In this document: positions 36,909 through 45,209 of the stretch, piece after piece
Position numbering within the stretch: the stretch's first letter is position 1
Layout: each line of letters starts with the position of its first letter
Assembly (NCBI GenBank): GCA_030015575.1
Contig: JASDDO010000006.1
Location: 374,626,137 to 374,690,136 of the forward strand
Source: Agapanthus africanus
Lineage: Eukaryota; Streptophyta; Magnoliopsida; Asparagales; Amaryllidaceae
Direction of reading: 5' to 3'
DNA length: 64,000 nt
Notes under the pieces: model-generated
Database searches by the model: none
Seen by the model: the letters and a program-made list of their open reading frames with translations, nothing else
What the model was told of the DNA's origin: nothing
Program-made: the position numbers and the translations under genes

Positions 36909-37855
36909 TATATATTTGATATTAGCCGGTTTATATATGATATAACCGGATTATTGAATCAAGTGTTGATTTAATAATTTGATATGTATATATATATATA
37001 TTAACTAATATTAAATATTAGCCGGTTATATGTGATATAACTGGATTATTGAATCAAGTGTTGATTTAATGATTTGATATATATATATATATATATGATA
37101 TTAGCCGGGTTATATATGATATAACCGGATTATTATTGAATCAAGTGTTGATTTAATAATTTGATATATATATGTATATGTATATTTTATCATGGTTGAT
37201 GATACATTGAACATGGATGTATGAGAATCACACAAGAGGTAAAGATGAGAAGATAATGATCAATATACATGAATTAAAGAAAAGATGAATGAGTCATGGT
37301 TTCTTGAGGTGCTTATAGAAGCATTGAGAAACTATGACTCGCCTCTTTTCTTTGTTTTATTCACACATATTCATCATTTTTTCTTCATCAGATCTTTTTG
37401 CTCATGGTTCACTCTCTCACTTTCAGGTTCATCGTCTTCATCTCCTCTCTAGTTATTTTCTAGGGTTGAGAAAAAGAAAAAGAAAGCAAGATTTTTTGTG
37501 AGCAAAATTCTTACTTTATCAATCTATACTACTCTAGCAAATTGTTTAGGTTGTTAACTTCAATAATATCTTGATTAGTGAAGCGTGAGTTTGAGTGTGA
37601 GTTGCCTCAAGGTGGATTATCTTCGACGACGAAGACTACGGGTTCTGGCTTAATCTAAATCACAGACCTCCTAATATATCCTATATTTCATATATCTACT
37701 TCTGTTGTTGTGTGATGTGATCATATAACTGCGTGAGACGAATGCTACTTATATATGATATATTAGTAAACATTATATATGTTTTGTATCCGCGCTAGCC
37801 CTGACCCCGCCCTGCCGTAAGTTAAGTAACCTTATGCTAAAAACCTGGAACCTTG
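35666..37855 (+). repeat. 5' LTR of copia copy 3
   Basis: Begins TGTTAGGAATATGTATGCC and is collinear with the other two copia LTRs. The right end is uncertain (about 37850-37860, where TGGAACC resembles the end of the LTR of copy 1). It has expanded palindrome-plus-AT repeats at 36815-37190. No gene inside. Confidence 0.65.
36815..37190. repeat. tandem palindromic repeat with AT tracts
   Basis: Four imperfect units of roughly 80-110 bp. Each holds an inverted repeat around GGTTATAT...ATATAACC, a second one (ATCAA-GTG-TTGAT) and a TATATA run. The other two copia LTRs have one or two units at the same place. Confidence 0.75.
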
Positions 37856-38935
37856 TGGCGAATGCGGATGACATGCATATATGTGTATTTTATTTTCGTT
37901 AATTCTGTGATGTTTAAGGAAACATAATTGATGGGACTTCATTAATAAGATTAGTGAAAAGAAAAGAAATCTAAAAGATATTGTAGAATCACATTTTTCA
38001 AAAAGGTAGCTCTAGTTCTTACTTTGCATAGTGGTATTCCATTATGAATATCCAGCACCTCATTCGATGAGGAAAAAGCCTAGATCCCTTCACCGGGAAT
38101 GACCTCTTTAGCAAAAACTAACATATGCTATAACCCACTCGGTTTGTTTTGAAAACTACTCAATTTTAAAGTGGTGCTTAAACCACTTCTTTTCAAATCA
38201 CTAGATTCAACTACGATATCAAGTTCATTACGTTAAACGTTTTCTTCAAAACCTGTAGTAGCCCTCCATCATTTCAGATAGGTACTGTTTAGTATTTGTA
38301 CTGCATTTGTCGATCTGGTCGAGCCATAGTGTTCGGTAGCTGATTAGTGCATTTCTGCTGCATGATGATGAGATTGGTTAGGGTAGTCGTACAGTTTTGT
38401 TGACCTTGTCAAGGGTCGTGCGGGTGGGTCTAAATCAGTCACGAAATGACGGGTTGAACTTGACTTGCAATTTATAGTTTGTTGACCTTATCAAGGTCAT
38501 AAACCGCATGGGGTAAAAACAGATATCGGGAATTTCAAGTGTTGAAATTTGCAATGAGATTGCGTACCTTCTATGTGATAGTTGGATCCCGATACCCACT
38601 ACGAGTAAGTGTTACTCCTGAGAGAGTTTTCCACTTTACAATTAGCTAATCCAGTAGGTGCCTAAGAAAGGTGTTAACGAGGTTATGCCCCTGCGGAAAC
38701 GAGCTTATTTAATTAGTACCGTGCGAAAGTACGGGGAGACTCTCTCGGAGTACCAACACCAGCCTGACTAACCGATTAGTGAATTTGTAGGGTGTAATAA
38801 TCCCAGCCAATCTTACCTTTTAGGGTTTGAAGGAAGATTTGATAAAAACAGTGGGAGCCATCCTGATTAGATAAGATAACAACCAATCTAATCTTATAAG
38901 ACGCACACTAAATTGTTTTCTTCTGTCTCTCTCTC
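37856..38935 (+). other. copia copy 3 leader region, no gene seen
   Basis: Lies between the LTR and the first supported coding fragment. The N-terminal gag domain expected here was not found in any frame, so it is deleted or decayed beyond recognition by eye. Confidence 0.5.
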
Positions 38936-39472
38936 ATGGTAGCGACCATGTCACACCTTAATCAAGGTAATAACATTGATGTATTGACCGAACCCGATTA
39001 TTACACTGGGCTGGGAAACGTTGGTTTCGCCTTATCTTATGACAACTGTCATAAGTCTGGGCAAGAGATAGGGGAATGCAAGGATTTCCACGCAACCCTA
39101 ACGAAGAAAGAGCATTTTGATGTATCTTCTTCAGGTGTGTTAGTTATTGAAAACTGTTTCCCAGTCTGCTCTACGTTCTGGGTATTAGATACCGAATCAG
39201 GATCCCGCATTTGTAATCTGTTACAAGGGTTAAAAAAAAGTAGAAAACTGGGAATGGGTGATATGTCTATCAGAGTAGGAAATGGAGTAATTGTTGTTGC
39301 CGAAACTGTCGACAAATATCACCTAGTATTGCCAAATGGTAATACATTGATTTTGAACGACTGTTATTTCGTACCATCTATGACATACAATATAATATCC
39401 ATATCTTTATTAGATAAAGAAGGATATAACTTTGCATTAGAGAAAAATGTTATAAATTTTTTCTTAAATTAA
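38936..39472 (+). pseudogene. copia gag C-terminus and aspartic protease
   Basis: A 178-residue frame has a gag tail with a degenerate zinc knuckle (CHKSGQEIGEC). The copia protease follows: FWVLDTESGSRICN, then RVGNGVIVVAE, YHLVLPNGNTLILNDCYFVPSMTYNIISISLLDKEGY. The catalytic triplet D-T-G is D-T-E, which would abolish activity. The frame ends at 39472, before the GAG-pre-integrase domain, and the element is cut at 39551 by the giant gypsy LTR. Upstream gag is missing. Confidence 0.75.
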
Positions 39473-39962
39473 GTGTTGATTGGGTTTGGTAAGTTATGTA
39501 ATGGTTTATACGTTCTAAATCAAAATACAGTTCTAAATATATAAAAGAATCTGTTCCCCTCCGAATGGCGGCCTTGTTGTTAGGACGTCTGTGCCTGAGA
39601 TTCGGGGCAGATGCTATTTGGTTTTATCCGTCTACCTCTCCGAAGATGCCAAGTTGATTTATGGCACCGTGTATCGAAGGTTTAGACGGATGCGGCCGAT
39701 ATAGCAGACTTTGTCAGATTCCCCCTCGCTTGAGGGGTTTTTGATTGTGGGGACAATCTTCCCTGCAGGCGCAAGCCCCTGCAGTTAATTACGCTACCGC
39801 ATCGCGGTAACAACTTTCTCCTTCTCCAGAATTTCACTTCGTGTCGTGTGTGTTCATTTTGTTTGTGGTTGCCCGTGGATTGTATACGCAGACTGAGTAA
39901 TGCCGCCGCCCGTAGGACGTGGATTAGTCCAAATCCGTATTTACTTAGATTTGGGTTTGGTG

Positions 39963-40300
39963 TTTTCAGTTTAAGGATGCCTTAGTCGCGTTGCAGCTGA
40001 GATCAACTTAAACGTTCGTCAAGGATACGTTAGTCCGGTTTTAGACTAAGATCAACTCAACGTAGTGATTAATTTAATGTATGGCCATCGGGACTCGTCA
40101 CCTCTCTGACGTCGTTGAAGGATTACAACGACATGTATCAAAGGAGCTCGGAGATGTACCCTCGAACCAGAGTTGATTGGGAGTTTTATAATTCATTTGA
40201 ATATTTAAGGATACGTTAGCCGTATTTGGGGCTAAGATCAACTTAAATGTTTGTTAAGGATACGTTAGTCCAGTTTGAGACTAAGATCAACTTAACGGGA
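39963..40300. repeat. four nested-stem hairpin units in the LTR
   Basis: Units near 39969, 40018, 40206 and 40255 share AAGGATAC...AAGATCAACT with an inner stem around the loop. Inner arms: TTAGTC/GACTAA, TTAGCC/GGCTAA, TTAGTC/GACTAA and a weaker TTAG/CTGA. Outer arms: GTTAAG/CTTAAC, TTTAAG/CTTAAA and GTTTAAG/CTTAAAC. The arms change together between units. The same set is present in the 5' LTR. Confidence 0.75.
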
Positions 40301-40342
40301 CCGTTTAGATCCGATAAAAGAGCATTTGGGCTCTATTGTGCC

Positions 40343-40640
40343 AGTTTAGGGACGTGGTGGTCCGATATTAGTTTAGGGACGTTTCGGTCCGATATTAGTT
40401 TAGGGACGTTTTCGGTCCAATATTAGTTTATGGACGTTTCGGTCCGATGTTAGTTTAGGGACATTTCGGTCCGATATTAGTTTATGGACGTTTCGGTCCA
40501 TTATTAGTTTAGGGACGTTTCGGTCCGATGTTAGTTTAGGGACGTTTCGGTCCGATATTAGCTTAAGGACGTCTCGGTCCAATATTAGTTTATGGACGTT
40601 TCGGTCCAATGTTAGTTTAGGGACGTTTCGGTCCGATATT
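40343..40640. repeat. 27-bp tandem repeat, 11 units (3' LTR)
   Basis: Unit AGTTTAGGGACGTTTCGGTC plus CGATATT; nearly every unit has GGAC-GTTTCG-GTCC, a 4-bp stem with a 6-base loop. The unit length is a multiple of three, which produces a spurious 9-residue periodic ORF on the minus strand. The 5' LTR has the same 298-bp array at 62848-63145, and three diverged units lie at 52516-52596. Confidence 0.9.
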
Positions 40641-40863
40641 GGGTGTGTGGCCGTTGGGACCCGTCACCTCTTTGACGTCGTTGAGGAATTACAACGATGG
40701 ATGTCAAAGGAGTTCGGAGATGTACCCTCGAACCGGATGTAGATTGATTTAGGAGAGCCATTTTGCTCAGCCAATTTAATTTAAGGACTTATGGCCACGA
40801 TTGGGCTAAGTCCAGTAAAAAAAATGTCCAACATTGCTTTTGCATTTCCTTTTATTTTTATTT

Positions 40864-41189
40864 GGGCTTTGCCCAGAAAAGATGCAGGGCATCAATTTGT
40901 TTTGAGCTTTGTTCTTTATGAATGATGCAGAGCATCAATTTTGTTTGGGCTCAGCCCTTTTGTTGCTTTGCAATTTATTTTGGCCTGCTGGGCCTTTTTG
41001 ATTTGGGCCTGGCCCTTCAAGTAATGCATTGCATTTGTACAAAGCACCAAGAATCTTTTAGATTCAAGGGAAGGAGTGCAGAGCACTTTTAAATTTCTTG
41101 ATCTAAATTTAGATCAAAGAGAAGAAGAAAAATCTTTTCTTTCTTTCTATCTCAGAGAACCAGAGGTTCTCTAGCAAGTGCAAGGCACT
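40864..41189. repeat. chain of 11 short perfect hairpins in the LTR
   Basis: Consecutive perfect palindromes at 40864 (GGGC-TTT-GCCC), 40881 (GATGC-AGG-GCATC), 40924 (GATGC-AGA-GCATC), 40947 (GGGCT-C-AGCCC), 40982 (GGCC-TGCTG-GGCC), 41005 (GGGCC-T-GGCCC), 41023 (AATGC-ATT-GCATT), 41051 (GAATCT-TTT-AGATTC), 41075 (AGTGC-AGA-GCACT), 41098 (20-base palindrome around AAATTT) and 41154 (AGAGAACC-AGA-GGTTCTCT). Another follows at 41177 (AGTGC-AAG-GCACT). Stem sequences differ; loops are mostly three bases. Confidence 0.85.
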
Positions 41190-41384
41190 ATTTTTTATTA
41201 TTTTTACTTATTTATTTATTTATTGAAGATCACTGATTTTGTCTTTTAGATCAATGATCTATTCCTAAGAGAATTTTCTCTTATTTCAAAGGTTTTTACC
41301 TTTTTCTTTGTGTTCTCAAGAAGTTCTCTTCTTCTTTTTTTTTTATCCCAATTGTCTATATATTTGAAATGGGGTCTGGGGTCC

Positions 41385-41392
41385 TTTTTATA
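41385..41392 (-). promoter_or_regulatory. TATA box of the giant element (U3/R boundary)
   Basis: The minus strand reads CACTATAAAAAGGACCCC. Transcription would start about 30 bases lower, near 41355. The same motif is in the 5' LTR at about 63900-63891. It resembles the antisense gene TATA context (CCTATAAATAGGACC). Confidence 0.65.
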
Positions 41393-41575
41393 GTGCTCAA
41401 AAATCAGTTAAATTTGTTAAAAAGATCTTTTCTGAGTAATTTGGGGAATTTTCCCCACCGTTGGATCTTTGATCCAAAAGCCCCTGTTTTATAGAAGAAA
41501 TCTTCTTGTTTAAACAAGAACAGAAAAATATTCTTAAATCTTCACTCTGTTGTTGCGCAACTCACCAACGTGTGA

Positions 41576-41740
41576 CACGTGTCGCGCAGTGAGGCACTTG
41601 CGCAACAGCGCTTGCGCAACTGCGCAGACACGTGTCGCGCAGCGGTGCGCTTGCGCAGTTGTGCTTGCGCAACTGCGCAGACACGTGTCGCGCTGCCGTG
41701 CGCTTGCGCAGTTGTGCTTGCGCAACTGCGCAGACACGTG
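41576..41740. promoter_or_regulatory. 53-bp tandem repeat carrying G-box (CACGTG) motifs
   Basis: CACGTG at 41576, 41629, 41682 and 41735 (exact 53-base spacing), each in the context GACACGTGTCGCGC. Further G-boxes lie at 41830, 41950 and 41961. G-boxes bind plant bZIP/bHLH factors. They lie between the minus-strand retrotransposon TATA (41392) and the plus-strand gene TATA (42031), so they could serve both. Confidence 0.6.
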
Positions 41741-41927
41741 TCGCGCTGCCGTGCGCTTATGTTTTTTAAAGAGCCTTGCTCTGATTGGACGTACTGTCTT
41801 GGGCGTTGTGCTGCCGTGTCAATTTCTGACACGTGGCGCGTTGCGTGCAGCGCACGGGAACTGAAGCGTTGCTTCAAAATTTGAATTTTCAAAATTTAAG
41901 CAGAGCCTTGCTCTGATTGGGGGAACA

Positions 41928-41944
41928 AATGCCCCCCCACCGTT
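41928..41944 (-). other. polypurine tract of the giant element
   Basis: Minus-strand CGGTGGGGGGGCATT directly before the LTR start TGTTCCCC. This is the expected priming site for plus-strand DNA. The tract is G-rich, with only one internal T. Confidence 0.65.
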
Positions 41945-42030
41945 GCGCTCACGTGGCGCGCACGTGAGTGCAGCGGTGGCAAGATCCTGACTGTTGGATC
42001 ATGGGGGTCAGTTGAAAAGGCGCAGGCGCC

Positions 42031-42038
42031 TATAAATA
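42031..42038 (+). promoter_or_regulatory. TATA box of antisense gene 1
   Basis: TATAAATA in the context GGCGCCTATAAATAGGACCC, 104 bp outside the 3' LTR on the plus strand. A near-identical context precedes antisense gene 2 (48745-48752). Transcription start is expected near 42062. Confidence 0.65.
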
Positions 42039-42088
42039 GGACCCTTGGTCCTTGGTAATTCTTTACCAATTTCGAGAATTTGAATTTC

Positions 42089-42557
42089 AGAGCCTTGCTC
42101 TTGCTTAAGAACTTCCAGAGCCTTGCTCTTGTGAGAACTTCAAAGTTCTAGTTTTAGAATCACTCTAGGTAAAATTAATTAAATTAAATTAATTTAAATT
42201 AAATTTAATTGACAGAGCCTTGCTCTTATAGATCTTTGATCTAAAGGAAAACCCCTTTGGGGTTTCTTCAACAGAGCCTTGCTCTCAAAAAATTTATAGA
42301 TTTACAGAGATCTGATCCATGGGTTCTAACCCATGAACAGAGCATTGCTCTTAGATCAAATGTAGATCTTTTTACATCTGATAAACGGAGAAAATTTTTG
42401 TTTTATAAGTTTTCATGGATTCTTCAAGATTCCAAAATTCTAAAGATAAAATTGATGGATCTTTCCACCATTACCATAGAGCTATGCTCTTTTAAGGAAT
42501 CTTGTTCCCCTGAGACCAGAGTTTGACAAATGTCACTCTGTGACAGAGCTTTGCTCT
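42089..42557 (+). repeat. dispersed AGAGC-NNN-GCTCT hairpins in the gene 1 leader and intron
   Basis: Perfect 13-base hairpins at 42089, 42117, 42214, 42273, 42339, 42478 and 42545, with loops CTT, CTT, CTT, CTT, ATT, TAT and TTT. Two more lie in U3 at 41770 and 41902. Other perfect hairpins are interspersed: 42230 (AGATC-TTT-GATCT), 42249 (AAACCCC-TTT-GGGGTTT), 42318 (CATGGGTT-CT-AACCCATG) and 42531 (TGTCAC-TCT-GTGACA). Confidence 0.85.
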
Positions 42558-42795
42558 GAAAGAGAATATTTCTTCTTGTCTCTAGGGATTTCCCATCAGT
42601 GAGGATATTCTTTTGGGGACCTTTTCATTAATTAACAGTCTCATCTAATGATGGGGTTGTCTTATGAAATGATGTACCGTCATCCAGATTTTGTGGGTCC
42701 CTCTTTTTGTCCCCTACCCATTACATCACAGTGTTGAGTAAGATTTCAAAATGCCAAGTGTCAGAACACTAACGGTTATTTTTATCTTTCTACAG
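42169..42795 (+). other. predicted 5' UTR intron of antisense gene 1
   Basis: Starts CTAG/GTAAAATT and ends after a pyrimidine tract with TTTCTACAG, 627 bp. The ATG follows five bases after the 3' splice site. Antisense gene 2 has the same arrangement (48888-49035). Prediction from sequence only. Confidence 0.6.
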
Positions 42796-42800
42796 GAAAC

Positions 42801-45128
42801 ATGTCTGACGACTTATCTTTCCCTTTTGTTCGCTCGGAAGGAGGGTTCCCCCATTCTCCGGTGGACCAGGTGGTGTTCGCCTTGATTAAAGATCACGATC
42901 CAGAGTGCAAGAGGCTTCACCTGTGGGGAAGGTGGTACAGCCAAATCATCCAAGGCCGTCGCAGCTTCAGCTCCGCTTCGCCTTCTGAGCCCATAGTTAC
43001 GATCCCTTATGCGGACAAGCCCCCGGTGGAGTATGCCGTGGAGGTTAAAAATTGGAATGCCGACGACCTCCTTCAGCCTGCAATCGGTGCCATTCCGGTG
43101 CAGCCGCCGCCGGCTATAGATATCTTGGGGAGGCGAATCTGTCAGGGTGAAGCACGCCCTTGGGGACAGGCTTATAGCATTGGATTGATCCCGCGGCCGC
43201 TTGCCGGATATTTGCAATGAGCCCGTTACATTTTAGCGACGAAGAGGGCTCTCCTGACGACGATTGGTTTATACTCAGCTGTCTACGTCTCGCTTTTCGA
43301 GTATCCCTCTCCTCCGACGTGGTGGATAAAGGCCTTCATCGAACAATGGAATATCCCTACCTATACCTTCCTGACAGCGGATAGGGAAGTCTCCATCTCT
43401 CTGGAGGAGTTTGCTGAGATTTCGGGTCTGCCAATGAGGGGAGAACACTACGAGGAGCTGCTTCCTCCTGACGAGTATGTCTTCGCCACCAAGCAGCTTG
43501 TATTTGACTTAACTCCGGAAAATGCCATTCAGCATCAGCACCCGGGCTTGGTGAAGGTGTTGGAGATTTATGAGGAACTCCATTTGGAATCGGGCGACCG
43601 GGGCGTCAGTTTCACGGATTTCATTGCTCGTTTTATCCTCCCGGAGTTCCTATCAGAGCAGGGCGAGAAGTTCGCTCAGCTTGCTGACCCCTTTGGTTTC
43701 GGCTTGGACCGCCGACCTTCATCGGAAAATGACCAGCGGGATTTTTATTTCCCCGGCACTGCCAGCGTCCCTTTCTCAGAGATCGCCGTTCCTGGCATGG
43801 ACGAGGAGACTTTTTTGATAGGGTTCTTGGGTCTATGGCTATGCAGCTTCACGCTTCCCATGCACCCACACCTCATGCGGTCCTCTGTCTTTTACCCAGC
43901 GCATCGAATGGCGGCTGGTTTACAGTTATCAGTAGGGATCGCCGGGCTGGCTTACCTCTACAATGGACTTAGCGTAGCGGCGGATGTTAATGAGCCTGGG
44001 GTACAGCCTGCTAACTTCCCGATGCACTACTTCACTTCTTGGATGGAGCTTCTTGTGCGAGGGGTGTTTGGTGCCCATAAGACTCCTCCGTTTTTTGAGA
44101 AATACAGACTCCCAAGAATCATGCGGTTGGTCGGGGCTTCAATTGTGGTTGCACCTCCGTGGGAGTCTAGGGGACTGCTCCTGCGTTCGCATCTAGTCGG
44201 AGCGAAGACTTCTTTTGTGGATAAGGTCATCACCATAGGCTCCGAGACCACTAAGTCAGTGGTGTCGCTGCGTGATGACTTTAAGGGCGGGGTTTCTGTA
44301 CTGAAGGCTCGGGAAATCCTTCACCTTTACTCCATTCGGCCGGGCTACTTAGTATTTAGGCAGAATGAGACGGCTCTCTTTATGAGGTATAACCCACATC
44401 GATTTGCCCGACAATCGAGTTACAATCAAGGGATCCCGATGGAAGCCTTTCTGGAAACACCCGCGGCCAACCAACGGGGAATAAGGAATGCTATGCATCA
44501 TTTCACCCGGCTCAATACAGGCTCTTATTTTTTCATCAGTGGGCCTAGCTGTGCCCCTAAAATAATCCATCCGTATGTAGCCTGGTATGCGCATGCTATG
44601 GGCCCAATCATTTTAATGGAGAAACGCTTGCTGGTTGACCGTAGGGGTGCGCCTCCTGGTGGTGATCTCAAGGCTCCCTTGCAGCCAAGGCTCCCGGTCA
44701 TCCCTCCGCTAAAAGAGGCCGGAGCTGACCGACCACGCGTGTTGCCCCCCCCCCGCGTGGATTGCCACTGCTTACTACGGTGGATGCACCACCGGCGCCC
44801 CGTGCTCCCACAAAGACGGTTAAAGTGGTATCGCCAGAGTCTGGCGCAGGAGCGGATATCGGGACTCGCCGCCCTAAAGTGACTGCCAAGTGCAAAGCTG
44901 CTCCGGGTGGATCTAAAGCTGGCGGACAGAAGAAGAAGAAGTCCACCCTATCCCTCGACGCGATCCTCAGCTTAAAGCCTGCGGCTCCTCCCGCCGAGGC
45001 CATATGTGAATACGGCAGCAATGAGGGTTTCGTGGTAGATCCTGCGGACACCAATCTGGCTGCCGCCATTGCAGCTTCGGAGCGATCGGCTAGGCTCGAA
45101 GCGATGCTAAGCAAACTCGCTGAGTCCG
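42801..45128 (+). CDS. antisense gene 1, exon 2: plant mobile domain protein
   Basis: ATG at 42801, five bases after a 3' splice site. One frame runs from 42801 through an in-frame TGA (43218-43220) to about 44740. The region after the TGA matches the plant mobile domain (PMD, aminotransferase-like): WWIKAFIEQWNIPTYTF, VSISLEEFAEISGLPM, FLIGFLGLWLC, MAAGLQLSVGIAGLAYLYNGL. PMDs occur in host MAIN/MAIL1 proteins and in transposable elements. A run of ten C at about 44746-44755 shifts the frame; the following frame (VDAPPAPRAPTKTVKVVSPESG, KKKKSTLSLDAIL) continues to a 5' splice site at 45128/45129. It lies antisense between pol and the 3' LTR. The TGA and the C-run make this copy defective unless they are bypassed. 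No function is known. Confidence 0.7.
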
Positions 45129-45209
45129 GTAATCAACAGACGCTTCATTTGTCATTTTATTGCACCCTGTATTATTATCTTTAACTAACATTTGCTCCAT
45201 TTTCAACAG

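Larger units (their letters stand above)
35666..39551 (+). mobile_element. Ty1/copia element, 5' part (copy 3), split by the giant gypsy element
   Basis: A plus-strand 5' LTR (35666 to about 37855) is followed by a leader and a gag-end/protease fragment (38936-39472). Sequence similarity to copia stops at 39551, where the LTR of the giant element starts. The rest of the copia element should lie beyond that element, outside the window. Its insertion at 35665/35666 cuts the gag of the RT-less element. Confidence 0.7.
39552..41927 (-). repeat. 3' LTR of the giant element
   Basis: On the minus strand it runs from TGTTCCCC (41927) to GGGGAACA (39552), an 8-bp terminal inverted repeat, 2376 bp. 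A G-rich tract (GGTGGGGGGG, 41941-41932) lies upstream as polypurine tract. Positions 39552-41492 match 62057-64000 almost base for base. Contents in plus coordinates: nested hairpins 39963-40300, a 27-bp tandem repeat 40343-40640, a chain of short hairpins 40864-41189, a minus-strand TATA 41392-41385 and a G-box-rich 53-bp repeat 41576-41740. Confidence 0.85.

Noticed and set aside
40400..40609. Minus-strand periodic ORF (9-residue repeat), also at 62905-63114
   Set aside because: A 27-bp tandem repeat gives an open periodic frame by itself; there is no start context or conserved protein feature.
41534..41892. Overlapping ORFs rich in Ala, Arg and Cys in the GC-rich U3
   Set aside because: They exist on both strands over the 53-bp G-box repeat and reflect base composition.
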